DNA of 64,000 nucleotides. Origin: Methylocapsa aurea (lineage in GTDB: Bacteria > Pseudomonadota > Alphaproteobacteria > Rhizobiales > Beijerinckiaceae). Both the position numbers and the translations under genes were made by a program. Positions 35,508 to 46,840 of this stretch are shown here, in pieces. Under the pieces are notes generated by a model. The model did not search any database. It was not told the origin of the DNA and saw only the letters and a list, made by a program, of their open reading frames with translations. The stretch lies in contig NZ_JQKO01000004.1 in NCBI RefSeq assembly GCF_000746085.1, positions 229,565 to 293,564 of the forward strand. Reading direction: 5' to 3'. Each line of letters begins with the position of its first letter. Position 1 is the first letter of the stretch.

Positions 35508-36071
35508 ATGCGAAGATTTCCCTCTCATAAAGGGTCCTGGTCGCGCCCGCTCGCCGACCTCGTTGGAGCCGCGATCAATCCGGTTCTGGCGCGGCAAGGC
35601 TTTGGCCAATCCGACCTCATTTTGTTTTGGGATGACATTGTCGGGCAGAAGCTGGCGGCAATGTCGCGGCCAATCAAGCTGCAATGGCCGGTGCGCGAGC
35701 GCGCCCTTGCTGCGGAGGAACGGCGCGCTTCGACGCAAGCGCCGGCTGCCGCAACGCTGGTTGTAAGGGTCGAAACCGGGTTCGCGCTCGAAATGCAGCA
35801 TCTCTCCGGCGTCATCATCGAGCGCGTCAATGCCCACCTCGGATGGCGCTGCGTCGCCCGCCTCACCCTCAAGCAAGGCCCGGTGGACGCGCGGGCCATC
35901 GCCAAGCCAGCGCATGTTCCGCTCGAGCCCGCCGCCATTGAGGCGGCGGCGACGCTGGTCGGCGGCATCTCCGACGATTCCTTGCGATTGGCCCTGACCC
36001 GGCTCGGCGCGCGCGTGGTCAGTTGCCGGCAAAATGGTGCGCAAGGTGGAAAAGACCGCGACAATCCTTGA
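35508..36071 (+). CDS. DciA-like DUF721 protein
   Basis: A 187-residue protein with a DUF721/DciA N-terminal domain: PLADLVGAAINPVLARQGFG followed by LILFWDDIVGQKLAAMSRPI and VVRVETGFALEMQHLSGVII. DciA proteins load or assist the replicative helicase DnaB. Its 3-prime end overlaps the frame of the following dsbA-like gene, whose likely start is 79 bases further on, so the two are probably one transcript. Confidence 0.85.
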   Translation: MRRFPSHKGSWSRPLADLVGAAINPVLARQGFGQSDLILFWDDIVGQKLAAMSRPIKLQWPVRERALAAEERRASTQAPAAATLVVRVETGFALEMQHLSGVIIERVNAHLGWRCVARLTLKQGPVDARAIAKPAHVPLEPAAIEAAATLVGGISDDSLRLALTRLGARVVSCRQNGAQGGKDRDNP

Positions 36072-36150
36072 TCATTTTTCTTACATCGCCAATATGGCCC
36101 GCGTTCAAGCTCAGCGATCGGGCCAAACTTCCCCGGATGGATCGAAACTC

Positions 36151-36843
36151 ATGCGTTCGCCCAATAAATCCCTGGCGGCCTTCAAGAGCCGCCGTGAATT
36201 TTTCGAAACCACCGTTGCCGCGGGACTGACGCTCGCGGGAATAGCCGGCGTGATCGACGACCTGCGGGAGCCGGCTCTCGCCCAAGGCGCAAGCATACCG
36301 CTCGATCAGCTGCTGGCCGGCGAAGCTTTGCCCGATGTCGTTATCGGCAAGGGCGATGCGCCGATCGTCATCGTCGAATACGCCTCGATGACCTGCTCGC
36401 ATTGCGCGGCTTTTCACACCGCGACCTATCCGGAGCTGAAACGGAAATATATCGATGCCGGCAAAGTCCGTTTCATCCTTCGCGAATTTCCGCTTGATCC
36501 TCTCGCGACGGCCGGCTTCATGCTGGCGCGCTGCGCCGGAGACGACAAGCGGACCGCGATGGTCGATCTTCTCTTCGCGCAGCAGAAAAACTGGGCCTTT
36601 ACCGAAAAGCCGCTCGAATCCCTGGCCAATCTCGTCAAGCAGGCTGGCGTGAACCATGAGCGCTTCGAAACCTGCCTCAAGGATCAGGAGCTTTACGACA
36701 AAATCAACAAAGTGCGCGATCACGCGGCGGAGAAATTCGGCGTGAAAGCAACGCCCACCTTTTTCATCAATGGCAAAAAAGAAAGCGGCGAGATGACGCC
36801 CGAAGCCCTTGATAAATTGCTCGAACCGCTGCTCAAGGGCTAA
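36151..36843 (+). CDS. DsbA-family thiol:disulfide oxidoreductase, Tat-type leader
   Basis: A 230-residue protein starting MRSPNKSLAAFKSRREFFET, with a twin-Arg signal (SRREFFETTVAAG). The thioredoxin-fold domain has the active site SMTCSHCAAF (CxxC with S-H) and the cis-Pro loop KATPTFFING, with the DsbA-type helical insert between. It would introduce or exchange disulfides in the periplasm, possibly for the many cysteine-containing exported proteins such as MxaF, MxaI and RNase T2. The frame is open to 36034; the start is not certain. Confidence 0.9.
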   Translation: MRSPNKSLAAFKSRREFFETTVAAGLTLAGIAGVIDDLREPALAQGASIPLDQLLAGEALPDVVIGKGDAPIVIVEYASMTCSHCAAFHTATYPELKRKYIDAGKVRFILREFPLDPLATAGFMLARCAGDDKRTAMVDLLFAQQKNWAFTEKPLESLANLVKQAGVNHERFETCLKDQELYDKINKVRDHAAEKFGVKATPTFFINGKKESGEMTPEALDKLLEPLLKG

Positions 36844-36915
36844 GGTGCCGCCCACTTGCGGCGGATGATGCCTGATTCTGGAGCGAAGCGATTTGCGGCA
36901 AGGCTAACGCCAAAA

Positions 36916-36945
36916 GGGACATTCGCTCTAGCCGAATGTCCCTTT
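36916..36945. terminator. Bidirectional terminator between dsbA-like gene and sufT
   Basis: GGGACATTCG and CGAATGTCCC form a perfect 10-bp stem around CTCTAGC. AAAA precedes it and TTT follows, so it can act in both directions. It sits between two converging genes. Confidence 0.85.
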
Positions 36946-37000
36946 GCTCTGTCCACGACCGATAGAAAAGCCGGCCCAGCACAAACCGAGCCGCCTGACG

Positions 37001-37393
37001 TCAAAACATGTCGAGCGAAACGCGCGCCTCGTCGGACATCCGACCTTGATCCCATGGCGGCTCGAAAACAATCGTGACAATGACGCCCAAGGTTCCCGGA
37101 ACGGTGCCGACCGCCGTTTCGATCGACCGAGTGATTTCGCCGGCGACCGGACAACCTGGCGCGGTCAAGGTCATCTCGATCTTGATCAGACGATGTTCGT
37201 CGATGTCCACCTTGTAGATCAGGCCGAGCTCATAGACGTCGCAAGGAATCTCGGGATCGAACACCGTTTTCAGGGCGGCGACCACGTCATTCGTGTAGCG
37301 AACCCGTTCATGTTGCAAAACCCCGCTGTCAAAGATCCACTGCGGCTCGTTTGGCAGAATTTCCTGGGCTTCGACGGTCTGTGACTCGGCCAT
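37001..37393 (-). CDS. sufT: SufT, Fe-S cluster assembly protein (MIP18/DUF59 family)
   Basis: A 130-residue protein with a DUF59 domain: AALKTVFDPEIPCDVYELGL, the conserved MTLTAPGCPVAGEI with its cysteine, and VFEPPWDQGRMSDEARVSLD. SufT helps deliver Fe-S clusters to target proteins. The start MAESQTVEAQ at 37393 has a strong site (GAGGAG) eight bases upstream; an alternative ATG at 37414 overlaps the sufS stop. Last gene of the suf operon in this window, followed by the terminator at 36916. Confidence 0.94.
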   Translation of the reverse strand: MAESQTVEAQEILPNEPQWIFDSGVLQHERVRYTNDVVAALKTVFDPEIPCDVYELGLIYKVDIDEHRLIKIEMTLTAPGCPVAGEITRSIETAVGTVPGTLGVIVTIVFEPPWDQGRMSDEARVSLDMF

Positions 37394-37410
37394 GACAGGC
37401 TCCTCATTCT

Positions 37411-38655
37411 TCAAGCAAATAGGCTCTCGGCCTTGATCAAGGCTTCGGCGAGTTTGTCGACTTCCTCGAACGTATTATACACGGCAAAGGATGCGCGACA
37501 GGTCGACGTCACGCCAAAACGGGCCAGAAGCGGCTGGGCGCAATGCGTGCCGGCGCGGACTGCGACGCCCGACCGGTCGATGATCGTCGCGACGTCATGC
37601 GCATGGGCGTTCTTCATTTCAAAGGCGACAATCGCGCCTTTGCCCTTGGCGCGGCCAAAGATGCGCAGCGAATTGATCCGCGACAACCGTTCGTGCGCAT
37701 AGTCGCTCAAGGCCGATTCATGCGCGTGGATGCGGGCCCGGCCGATCTTCTGCATATAATCGACGGCGGCGCCGAGCCCAATCGCCTGCACGATTGGCGG
37801 CGTTCCGGCCTCGAAACGATGCGGCGGCTCGTTATAGGTGACTTTGTCCCTGGTGACTTCGTTGATCATCTCGCCGCCGCCAAGGAAGGGCGGTAGTTTC
37901 TCAAGCCATTCCTTTTTGCCGTAAAGCGCGCCGATGCCGGTGGGTCCATAGAGCTTATGGCCGGTGACGACATAGAAATCAGCGTCGAGGTCGCGCACGT
38001 CGACCTCGAGATGCACCGCGCCTTGCGAACCGTCGATCAGCACAGCGATGCCGCGTTCATGCGCGATCCTGATGATCTCCTTCACCGGCGTGACCGTGCC
38101 GAGCATGTTCGACATATGGGTGATGGCGACGATTTTGGTCTTCGGCGTCAGAGCCTTTTCGAATTCCTCGATGGAGAAATTTCCTTCATCGTCGACGTCG
38201 ACCCATTTCAGCACCGCGCCCTTGCGCTCGCGCAGGAAATGCCACGGAACGATATTGGCGTGGTGCTCCATGATCGAAAGGACGATCTCATCGCCTTCCT
38301 TGATAAAGGCTTGTCCGAAGGAGGCTGCGACCAGATTAATCGCCTCGGTGGCGGATTTGGTGAAGATGATCTCATTGACCGATTCGGCGTTGAGAAAGGA
38401 GCGAACGCTCTCGCGCGCCGCCTCGAACGCATCGGTCGCGGCATTCGCCAGAAAATGCAGCCCGCGATGGACGTTCGCATATTCGAAATAGGAGGCGTGG
38501 ACCATGCGGTCGACGACCTCCTTCGGCTTTTGCGCCGAAGCGGCATTGTCGAGATAGACAAGCGGCTTGCCGTAGACCTGCATGGAAAGGATCGGAAAAT
38601 CCTCACGGATACGGGCGACGTCCAAAGGCGCTTCCGCGATGATGTGCTTGTTCAT
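37411..38655 (-). CDS. sufS: SufS, cysteine desulfurase
   Basis: A 414-residue class II PLP enzyme that takes sulfur from cysteine for cluster assembly. The PLP lysine is in VVTGHKLYGPTGIGALYG; the catalytic cysteine is in VAVRAGTHCAQPLLARFG. Start region VYLDNAASAQKP is diagnostic. It is one of two cysteine desulfurases in the operon. It usually works with SufE or SufU, neither of which is present here. Confidence 0.96.
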   Translation of the reverse strand: MNKHIIAEAPLDVARIREDFPILSMQVYGKPLVYLDNAASAQKPKEVVDRMVHASYFEYANVHRGLHFLANAATDAFEAARESVRSFLNAESVNEIIFTKSATEAINLVAASFGQAFIKEGDEIVLSIMEHHANIVPWHFLRERKGAVLKWVDVDDEGNFSIEEFEKALTPKTKIVAITHMSNMLGTVTPVKEIIRIAHERGIAVLIDGSQGAVHLEVDVRDLDADFYVVTGHKLYGPTGIGALYGKKEWLEKLPPFLGGGEMINEVTRDKVTYNEPPHRFEAGTPPIVQAIGLGAAVDYMQKIGRARIHAHESALSDYAHERLSRINSLRIFGRAKGKGAIVAFEMKNAHAHDVATIIDRSGVAVRAGTHCAQPLLARFGVTSTCRASFAVYNTFEEVDKLAEALIKAESLFA

Positions 38656-38749
38656 GCCCTACTCCTACCCGGCGCCCTGCGCCAAGCCTCCGCTCCCAAC
38701 GATCCGCCGCCTCAACTCGGCCAAGGGCCGCGCTTCAGGGACGGCGCCT

Positions 38750-40096
38750 TCAAGCCTCCACGCGCGCGGGGACGCGTGCGGAAAGCCAGGCGCTGACCTC
38801 GGAACGAAACGCTTCGATCAATCCTTCATGCCCGATTTCATCGACCAATTCCGCCGCGAAAGCCTCCAGAAGCAGCGCCTCGGCTTCCGCGAAAGGCAAG
38901 CCCCGCGCTTGAAGGTAGAATAATTGATCTACATTCAAGCCGCCGCAGGTCGCGCCATGGCCGCAAGCAACATCGTCGGCGAAGATTTCAAGCTCCGGCT
39001 TGTTGTTCATCGCCACCGTATCGGACAGCAGCAAAGCCTTGCTCAGCATCCGGCCATCGGTCTTTTGCGCGAGCGGCGCGACATGGATCTTGCCCTGGAA
39101 GACGCCGGTCGCCTCTTCATCGAGAATATATTTGAAGATCTCGCGGCCGGTGCAGCCAGGCGCGGCATGCTCGACGAACAGGGTCGTATCGGCATGTTCG
39201 CGGCCGCGCAGCAGCGACACGCCGCGCAGCGAACCCTCCGAATCGGCGCCCTCGAAGCGCAGGAATATCTGCCGCCGCACGAGACCGGCCCCGGCGATCA
39301 GCGCGAAACTGTCGAATTTCACCTTGGCGCCCAAATGGGCGATGAAGGTCTCGAGGCGCACGCTTCCCGGAAGCGTCTGCGTCACCATCGCGCTATGGTC
39401 CACCTTTGCTTCGTCGCCGACCGAGAAAATCAGGCAGCCATAGGTTTGTCCGACGCGGGCGCCCGCGCCATGGCTCGACTCGGCGAGGCGGATCGAGGCG
39501 CCAGCCCCAACCACCACCAGCGAGCGGGAGAACCGCGCCGCCGGCGTCGATGAGGCCGTCGCATAGATAAGGTTGATCGGCTCGACGACGGAGATCCCCG
39601 GGGCGACTTCGATGACGACGCCATCCTGCATCAAGGCGGCGTTCAGGGAAACGATCGGATCTTGCGCGCCAAGGCCTTGCCCGGAGAGCAGCGCGATGAG
39701 ATCGGCCCGGCCTTCGGTCAGCACGTCTGCGAGCGAGCGGACCGTGACGCCGGCCGGCAAAGCATCGGATAATTGCGGCGCGAAAACGCCATCGACCAGG
39801 ACCAGGCGTTGGCTGGGAGCGCCGGGCGCGGCGAACTCCTTGCCGAGCGCCTCGATCGCCGCGGCGGTGGGAGCGGCGACGATCGGCAAGGCGTCCCGCA
39901 TCAGGGCCCGCAGATCGGTGTAATGCCAAGCCTCGACGCGACGATGCGGGAGGCCAGCTTCATGAAACACCGCGAAGGAATCTTCGCGCAATTTGATCAC
40001 ATCGGCGCCGCCGGGCAAGGTCGACTTGGCCGCGCCGAAGGCTTCCGCAAGGGCGGTTTCAGCTGACGTTCGCGTGGGGATGATTTGAGCGCTCAT
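38750..40096 (-). CDS. sufD: SufD, Fe-S cluster scaffold subunit
   Basis: A 448-residue SufBD-family protein. The conserved end region ACGHGATCGGLNVDQLFYLQ followed by ARGLPFAEAEALLLEAF identifies it, with the preceding beta-helix (GKIHVAPLAQKTDGRMLS). SufD joins SufB and the ATPase SufC in the scaffold complex. ATG at 40096 has AGGGGAG upstream; the frame also allows a TTG at 40111 overlapping the sufC stop. Confidence 0.95.
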   Translation of the reverse strand: MSAQIIPTRTSAETALAEAFGAAKSTLPGGADVIKLREDSFAVFHEAGLPHRRVEAWHYTDLRALMRDALPIVAAPTAAAIEALGKEFAAPGAPSQRLVLVDGVFAPQLSDALPAGVTVRSLADVLTEGRADLIALLSGQGLGAQDPIVSLNAALMQDGVVIEVAPGISVVEPINLIYATASSTPAARFSRSLVVVGAGASIRLAESSHGAGARVGQTYGCLIFSVGDEAKVDHSAMVTQTLPGSVRLETFIAHLGAKVKFDSFALIAGAGLVRRQIFLRFEGADSEGSLRGVSLLRGREHADTTLFVEHAAPGCTGREIFKYILDEEATGVFQGKIHVAPLAQKTDGRMLSKALLLSDTVAMNNKPELEIFADDVACGHGATCGGLNVDQLFYLQARGLPFAEAEALLLEAFAAELVDEIGHEGLIEAFRSEVSAWLSARVPARVEA

Positions 40097-40107
40097 GTCG
40101 TCTCCCC

Positions 40108-40863
40108 TCAAGCGACGGCTTGTTCGGTTACATATTCGCGGTAGCCGCTCTTTTCGAGTTCGAGCGCCAATTCCTTGCCGCCGGTCCGGACGATCTGGCC
40201 TTGCGCCATGACATGCACGGTGTCGGGCACGATATAGTCGAGCAAACGCTGATAATGGGTGATCACGAGAAAGCCGCGCTTCTCCGAACGCAGCGAATTG
40301 ACGCCATCGGCGACAACCCGCAGGGCGTCGATGTCGAGCCCGGAATCGGTTTCATCGAGAATGCCGAAAGAGGGTTGGAGCAGCGCCATCTGCAGAATAT
40401 CCATGCGCTTTTTCTCGCCGCCCGAGAACCCGACATTGAGAGCGCGCTTCAGCATGTCCGATTTGATCCCGAGCTTATCGGCCGATTCCTTGACCCGCTT
40501 CATGAAATCGGGGGTCGAGAGCTCCTCCTCGCCGCGCTGCTTGCGCTGCGCGTTCAAGGCCGCCTTGAGGAAGGTCATCGTCGCGACGCCGGGAATTTCA
40601 AGCGGATATTGGAACGCGAGGAAAAGGCCCTTGGCGGCCCGGACGTCGGGCTCGAGCTCAAGGAGATTGACGCCGTTCAGAAAGACCTCGCCGGACTCGA
40701 CCGTGTAGTCCTTGCGGCCCGCGATGACATAGGACAGCGTCGATTTACCGGTTCCATTCGGCCCCATGATCGCCGCGACCTCGCCGTCCTGAACGGTCAG
40801 ATTGAAGTCGTTGAGGATCTTGCGTCCGCCGATCGAAACATTGAGATTCTTGACTTCGAGCAT
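40108..40863 (-). CDS. sufC: SufC, Fe-S assembly ABC-type ATPase
   Basis: A 251-residue ABC ATPase: Walker [10 protein letters not shown], signature [19 protein letters not shown], and Walker [18 protein letters not shown]. Start [20 protein letters not shown] at 40863 is the normal one; an upstream open frame is ignored. It energises the SufBCD scaffold in the cytoplasm. A 195-bp gap to sufB has no supported gene. Confidence 0.97.
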   Translation of the reverse strand: MLEVKNLNVSIGGRKILNDFNLTVQDGEVAAIMGPNGTGKSTLSYVIAGRKDYTVESGEVFLNGVNLLELEPDVRAAKGLFLAFQYPLEIPGVATMTFLKAALNAQRKQRGEEELSTPDFMKRVKESADKLGIKSDMLKRALNVGFSGGEKKRMDILQMALLQPSFGILDETDSGLDIDALRVVADGVNSLRSEKRGFLVITHYQRLLDYIVPDTVHVMAQGQIVRTGGKELALELEKSGYREYVTEQAVA

Positions 40864-41058
40864 GGTTTCTAATCCTCGCTTAATTCTTGAAAGGTCAGGC
40901 CGCCCGGCCCTCGCGTTGGCGGCTTCGAGACGACGCGCCTGAGCCGCGTCCGCCTGAACGTCCACCTTCCTTTAAGTCTTCAACATAAATTTGGCGCCGC
41001 CCCGAGCGAAGGGTCCGCGCCATCCCCGGCCGGCCCCTCGCCTCGCATGCGGCCCGCG

Positions 41059-42534
<1,476 letters not shown>

Positions 42535-42608
42535 CTCATTCTCCTCACCCGCGCGGTTTCAAGGACCGCTGGTTCAGACTTCATCGCCGGCCGGGAAACC
42601 CGGACAAC

Positions 42609-43796
42609 TCACGCGGCGGCTTGACCCGCCGACTTGACTTTTCTCGTCCCGATCCTATGGACCGCCCTTTCAAGCGCCCGGCCGAACAAAACGCAATCCT
42701 CGGCGCGAGAATTCCAACCCATACTGACCCTGATGGCGCCCCCGGCCAAGTTCTGCTCGATCCCCATGGCAGCCAAAACGTGCGAGCGTTTTACTTTCCC
42801 GGATGAGCAGGCCGATCCCGAAGAAACCGCCACGCCTTCTACGTCCAAAAACATAAGCAAGACCTGTGCCTCGACCCCGGGCAGCGCGAAGCAAGAGGTA
42901 TTCGGCAATCGCGCCACTCCCGCGCCAAAAAAGACCGCGCCCGGAGCGATGCGGGAAATATCCGCCTCCAGCCGGTCCCGCCATGCCGCAAGCTTCGCGG
43001 CTTCCTGGTCGAGTCCCGCCGCCGCGGCGCGAAGGGCGGCCGCCATGCCAGCTATTCCCGCGACGTTTTCGGTTCCGGCGCGCAGCCCATGTTCCTGCCC
43101 GCCGCCTCGAATGAGAGCCTGCCTAATGTGGGACGCCGGCGACGCGAAACACAGCCCTCCCGCTCCTTGCGGACCGCCAAATTTATGGGCGGAGACGATC
43201 AGCGCGTCGGCGCCCCAAGCCTGCATGTCGCAAGGGATCTTGCCGGCCGCCTGGACCGCGTCGCAGACCAGGAACCCGCCGGCCGCATGGACGCGCTCAG
43301 CCGCCGCCGCGACCGGCTGAATGACGCCGGTCTCATTATTGGCCGCCTGCAACGCCAGCATCGGGCGCCTTCCGCGATGGCGCGCCAGCGCCGCGTCGAG
43401 TGCGTCGAGATCCAGCGCGCCCGCCGGGGTCAACCCCACCGCCTCGAAGGCGGCAGCCGGAAAGCGATGCCCCGCTAGAACCGCCGCATGTTCCCCGCCC
43501 CCAGCCAAGAGCAAGTCGAAAGGCGCCGCCGCGCCGCCTGCCTCCAAATGAGGCGTCAGCGCCAGATTCAGCGCTTCCGTTCCACCGGAGGTGAAAATGA
43601 CATTCCCGGCCGGCGCGTTAACGAATGCGGCGAGTTCGGCCCGCGCAGCCTCGATCATCGCATGCGCGGCGCGCCCTTCGGCATGAATGGATGAGGCGTT
43701 GCCGGGCAGATCCCAAACGGCGCCCATCGCCGCGCGCGCTTCCGCGCGCAGCGGCGTCGTCGCATTATGATCAAGATAGGCGCGCAGCGGCGGCAC
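42609..43796 (-). CDS. NifS/IscS-like cysteine desulfurase (first gene of the suf operon)
   Basis: A 395-residue class I-type PLP enzyme: YLDHNATTPLRAEAR at the start, VIFTSGGTEALNLAL, PLP lysine in LIVSAHKFGGPQGAGGL, and the flexible cysteine loop SSGSACSSGKVKRSHVL. It would give sulfur to the scaffold, in parallel with or instead of SufS. First in the operon nifS-like, sufB, sufC, sufD, sufS, sufT. No Rrf2 (IscR/RirA) regulator gene precedes it, although many alphaproteobacteria have one there. Confidence 0.93.
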   Translation of the reverse strand: MPPLRAYLDHNATTPLRAEARAAMGAVWDLPGNASSIHAEGRAAHAMIEAARAELAAFVNAPAGNVIFTSGGTEALNLALTPHLEAGGAAAPFDLLLAGGGEHAAVLAGHRFPAAAFEAVGLTPAGALDLDALDAALARHRGRRPMLALQAANNETGVIQPVAAAAERVHAAGGFLVCDAVQAAGKIPCDMQAWGADALIVSAHKFGGPQGAGGLCFASPASHIRQALIRGGGQEHGLRAGTENVAGIAGMAAALRAAAAGLDQEAAKLAAWRDRLEADISRIAPGAVFFGAGVARLPNTSCFALPGVEAQVLLMFLDVEGVAVSSGSACSSGKVKRSHVLAAMGIEQNLAGGAIRVSMGWNSRAEDCVLFGRALERAVHRIGTRKVKSAGQAAA

Positions 43797-44334
43797 GGCG
43801 AAACATCCAAGAGCTATTCATCAGGCCAAATTCAACAAGAGATATTCGGCAAGGCCCATTCGAAAGGACAAACTGTTGGCGCCCCGACCAAAGTGCTTGC
43901 AATCTCTTGGGTCGATCGTGCTAGAAGAGCGCTACGGTTTTATCCGATTGCTAAGGTTCCGATTGCGCGAGGAAAATTCTCCGCGCCCCGCCTCGATCAC
44001 CGATAAAATCTTAGAACCATTCTTAGGCGCCGCGCGGTTCGCAAGTCAAGCAAACCCGCCGCGGGATCAAGCTGTTGGATAGACCAAGCAGTTGCGTCCA
44101 TCTCTGGATCGGATCAGGCGCCAGTTCTTGAGGGTGTGGGCCTGACGTCCTGTTGCTTTAGCCCAGAGGATTGGGCCGGGAGAGACGACGATCGAAAAGT
44201 TGCTGCTCCCCTTGAACTCGATGCTGCGCCAAAAGTTTGATTGAGACGAAGCTTAGCTTCGATGAAAGGTCCTCAGGTGAGGGATCACGGTCCGGCGGCC
44301 CCGCCGGAGCAATTGTTTAATTTTGGGAGTCATG
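43797..44334. other. Intergenic region with leader hairpin
   Basis: This 538-bp divergent spacer contains no supported gene. It must hold the suf promoter on the minus strand. At 44291-44308 TCCGGCGG and CCGCCGGA form a perfect 8-bp stem with a two-base gap, followed by a T-rich stretch, 26 bases before the hydrolase start; it could be a leader attenuator or the terminator of a short transcript. CGAAGCTTAGCTTCG (near 44247-44261) is another short palindrome. Confidence 0.5.
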
Positions 44335-45024
44335 ATGCCTGAGGTCATGTTCAATGGTCCAGCCGGCCGCATCGAGGGCCGTTTCCACCCCTCGGCCGTC
44401 CGCGGCGCGCCGATTGCCATCATATTGCATCCGCATCCGCAATTTGGCGGGACGATGAACAATCAAATTGTTTATAATCTTTACTATACCTTCGCCGAGC
44501 GCGGCTTTGCGGTGCTGCGGTTCAATTTCCGCGGCGTCGGCCGCTCGCAAGGCGGCTTTGATCACGGCCAGGGCGAATTATCCGATGCCGCGGCGGCGCT
44601 TGACTGGGCGCAGGCGGTCAATCCGGAGGCGCGCGCCTGCTGGATCGCCGGGATTTCATTCGGCTCATGGATCGGCATGCAGCTTTTGATGCGCCGCCCG
44701 GAGATCGAGGGGTTCATTTCAATCGCCCCACCCGCCAACCGGTTCGATTTTTCCTTTCTGGCGCCGTGCCCCTCTTCTGGCCTGTTCGTGCATGGCGATC
44801 AGGATCGCGTCGCGCCCCTGAAGGAAGTCACCGGCCTCATCGAAAAGCTCAAGACGCAAAAGGGCATTTTGATCGAACATGCGGTGATCCCCGGCGCCAA
44901 TCATTTTTTTGAAAATTGCGTCGAGCCCTTGATCGAGGAGGTCGGGATCTATCTCGACCGCCGCCTCGGCAATCCGCCGCGCCTGCCGACGCCGACCCGG
45001 AGCGAACCGGCCGAGAAGCGGTAG
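44335..45024 (+). CDS. Alpha/beta hydrolase
   Basis: A 229-residue protein starting MPEVMFNGPAGRIEGRFHPS. It has the oxyanion-type start ILHPHPQFGGTMNNQIVYNL, then FNFRGVGRSQGGFDHGQGE, the nucleophile elbow AGISFGSW (GxSxG) with Ser, an Asp in FVHGDQDRVAP and a His in GANHFFEN, so a full catalytic triad is likely. This group is found in many Hyphomicrobiales; substrate unknown. The ATG at 44335 has GGGAG at a suitable distance. Confidence 0.92.
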   Translation: MPEVMFNGPAGRIEGRFHPSAVRGAPIAIILHPHPQFGGTMNNQIVYNLYYTFAERGFAVLRFNFRGVGRSQGGFDHGQGELSDAAAALDWAQAVNPEARACWIAGISFGSWIGMQLLMRRPEIEGFISIAPPANRFDFSFLAPCPSSGLFVHGDQDRVAPLKEVTGLIEKLKTQKGILIEHAVIPGANHFFENCVEPLIEEVGIYLDRRLGNPPRLPTPTRSEPAEKR

Positions 45025-45075
45025 GCGTCGTTCCTGCGCTTGCTGACAGAAGCGCAATCCGTAAAGGAGGGAAAA

Positions 45076-45531
45076 ATGCAAAAGCTTTCGCTCTTCGTCA
45101 CGGTGGCGATCCTTGGCGCCAGCCCGGTTTTTGCCGAGGAGACCGGAAAGGTAGTCGCAGCCCGCTCGCTTGAATGGGCGGACGCGCCGGCAGCCTTCCC
45201 AAAGGGCGCGAAAGCCGCCGTCATTTCTGGAGACCCTACTAAGGAAGGGCTCTTCGTGATCCGACTGAAACTGCCCGCCGACTATAAAATTCCGGCGCAC
45301 CAGCATCCGACGACGGAATTCGTGACAGTCCTCGACGGCGTCCTTTATATCGGGATGGGAGACAAGCTCGACGCAAGCAAGGGGCAGGGCCTCTCTGTCG
45401 GCGATTTTGCCGAGGTTCCAGCGACCATGAGTCATTACGCATGGACAACGGGGCCGACCACGATCCAAGTTCACGGACAAGGCCCGGTCGCGCTCACTTA
45501 CGTCAACCCGATGGACGATCCACGAAAATAG
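45076..45531 (+). CDS. Secreted cupin-domain protein
   Basis: A 151-residue protein with a signal peptide (MQKLSLFVTVAILGASPVFA) and a single cupin domain: YKIPAHQHPTTEFVTVLDGV contains the His/Glu metal ligands, and VPATMSHYAWT the last His. An enzyme or metal-binding role in the periplasm is likely but undefined. A consensus site AAAGGAGG precedes the ATG, implying strong translation. It follows the hydrolase gene by 51 bases and may share its transcript. Confidence 0.87.
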   Translation: MQKLSLFVTVAILGASPVFAEETGKVVAARSLEWADAPAAFPKGAKAAVISGDPTKEGLFVIRLKLPADYKIPAHQHPTTEFVTVLDGVLYIGMGDKLDASKGQGLSVGDFAEVPATMSHYAWTTGPTTIQVHGQGPVALTYVNPMDDPRK

Positions 45532-45556
45532 GCGCGCGGCGGCCGGGGAGAGCGCT

Positions 45557-46669
45557 TTAAGATCCTGCCGGCTCCGCCAGGAGCCCGCCCGCCATCGGCT
45601 TGTCGATGCCGGTCGTGCCCGGAAAAGTAATCGGCAAATTTTTCATCCGCCGCACGGCGAGATAGGCGAAGGCCTGCGCCTCCATCGCATCCGCCGACCA
45701 GCCGAAGGACTCCGCAGTGGCGAGAGGGCATGGCAGGCGCTCCGCCAATTCCCGCATCAAGGTTGCGTTGCGAGCGCCGCCGCCGCAGACGATGGCCAGC
45801 GCGGGAAGCGTCGGCAGAAACGGCAGCAGGCGCGCGATCGCCGCCGCGGTGAAAGCCGTCAGCGTCGCCGCCGCGTCCTCAAGCCCGAGATTTTCGACCG
45901 GCGAAGAGGAAAAATCATTGCGGTCGAGCGATTTCGGCGGCGGCTTGGCGAAAAACCCGTGGCTGAGAAGAGCGCGCAAGGCCGCCTCGTCTACCTTGCC
46001 TTTGGCGGCGGTCGCGCCATCGCGATCGATCGCGACGCCCGTGCGCAAGAGCATCAAATCGTCGACAAGCGCATTGCCGGGTCCAGCGTCGCAGGCGATC
46101 GGCTCCCTCCCCGGCGCGACAAAACTCAAATTGGCGACCCCGCCGATATTGATCACGGCGACAGGCGCCGAGAAACCGGCCGCGGCGGCGAGAGCGCTAT
46201 GGAAGACCGGCACGAGCGGCGCCCCCTGCCCGCCTCCCGCGACATCGGCGGCCCGGAAATCATAGGCGGTAGCAATGCCTAATTTTGCGGCAAGCACCGC
46301 TCCATCGCCCAGCTGCACGGTCAGGCGGCGCTCCGGCCGGTGCAACACTGTCTGGCCGTGAAAGCCAATCAGCGCGATCTTTTCGCGGCCGATGTGTTCG
46401 GCGCGCAGGAAAGCCTCGACCGCCTGCGCATGGCGCGCGGTGACCATGGCCTCCGCCTGCGCCAGAACGCCCGGACGCGCGGCGCGATTTTCAATCGCCG
46501 CCGCCTCCGCAAGCGCGGCGCGCAAGGTGGCGCGATCCTCTTCGGCATAGGGGAAGAAACCGCTTGGACCGAGCCCGATCGCCCGCTCGCCGTCGGTCTC
46601 GATCAGGGCGACATCGACGCCATCCATCGAGGTTCCGCTCATCAGGCCAATCGCGCAGGTCAGAGTCAT
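45557..46669 (-). CDS. anmK: Anhydro-N-acetylmuramic acid kinase
   Basis: A 370-residue kinase that recycles cell-wall anhydro-MurNAc, giving MurNAc-6-phosphate. It begins with the diagnostic IGLMSGTSMDGVDVALIETD and has ALIGFHGQTVLHRPE, VAVINIGGVANLSFV, IACDAGPGNALVDDLM and AIVCGGGARNATLM. Length is normal. It is divergent from tyrS, an arrangement shared by many alphaproteobacteria. Confidence 0.96.
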   Translation of the reverse strand: MTLTCAIGLMSGTSMDGVDVALIETDGERAIGLGPSGFFPYAEEDRATLRAALAEAAAIENRAARPGVLAQAEAMVTARHAQAVEAFLRAEHIGREKIALIGFHGQTVLHRPERRLTVQLGDGAVLAAKLGIATAYDFRAADVAGGGQGAPLVPVFHSALAAAAGFSAPVAVINIGGVANLSFVAPGREPIACDAGPGNALVDDLMLLRTGVAIDRDGATAAKGKVDEAALRALLSHGFFAKPPPKSLDRNDFSSSPVENLGLEDAAATLTAFTAAAIARLLPFLPTLPALAIVCGGGARNATLMRELAERLPCPLATAESFGWSADAMEAQAFAYLAVRRMKNLPITFPGTTGIDKPMAGGLLAEPAGS

Positions 46670-46840
46670 TGCTTGGTTTCCAAGGCTTAGAGCATGTTAT
46701 AGCCCAAGCTGGCCGGCGAGGCGAGGCATCGGCGCCGTTGCCTTCGGCAATGCTTACCCCTAAATCTCGCCGCTTAACCTCGCCCAGACCCTCGCGCGAT
46801 CCGTTTGATGCGCGCGAACCGCGCGCTCGAAGGAATCCCC

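Noticed and set aside
40864..41058. Possible extra gene between sufB and sufC
   Set aside because: Frames there are short, Arg-rich and antisense or out of frame to the operon; no domain.
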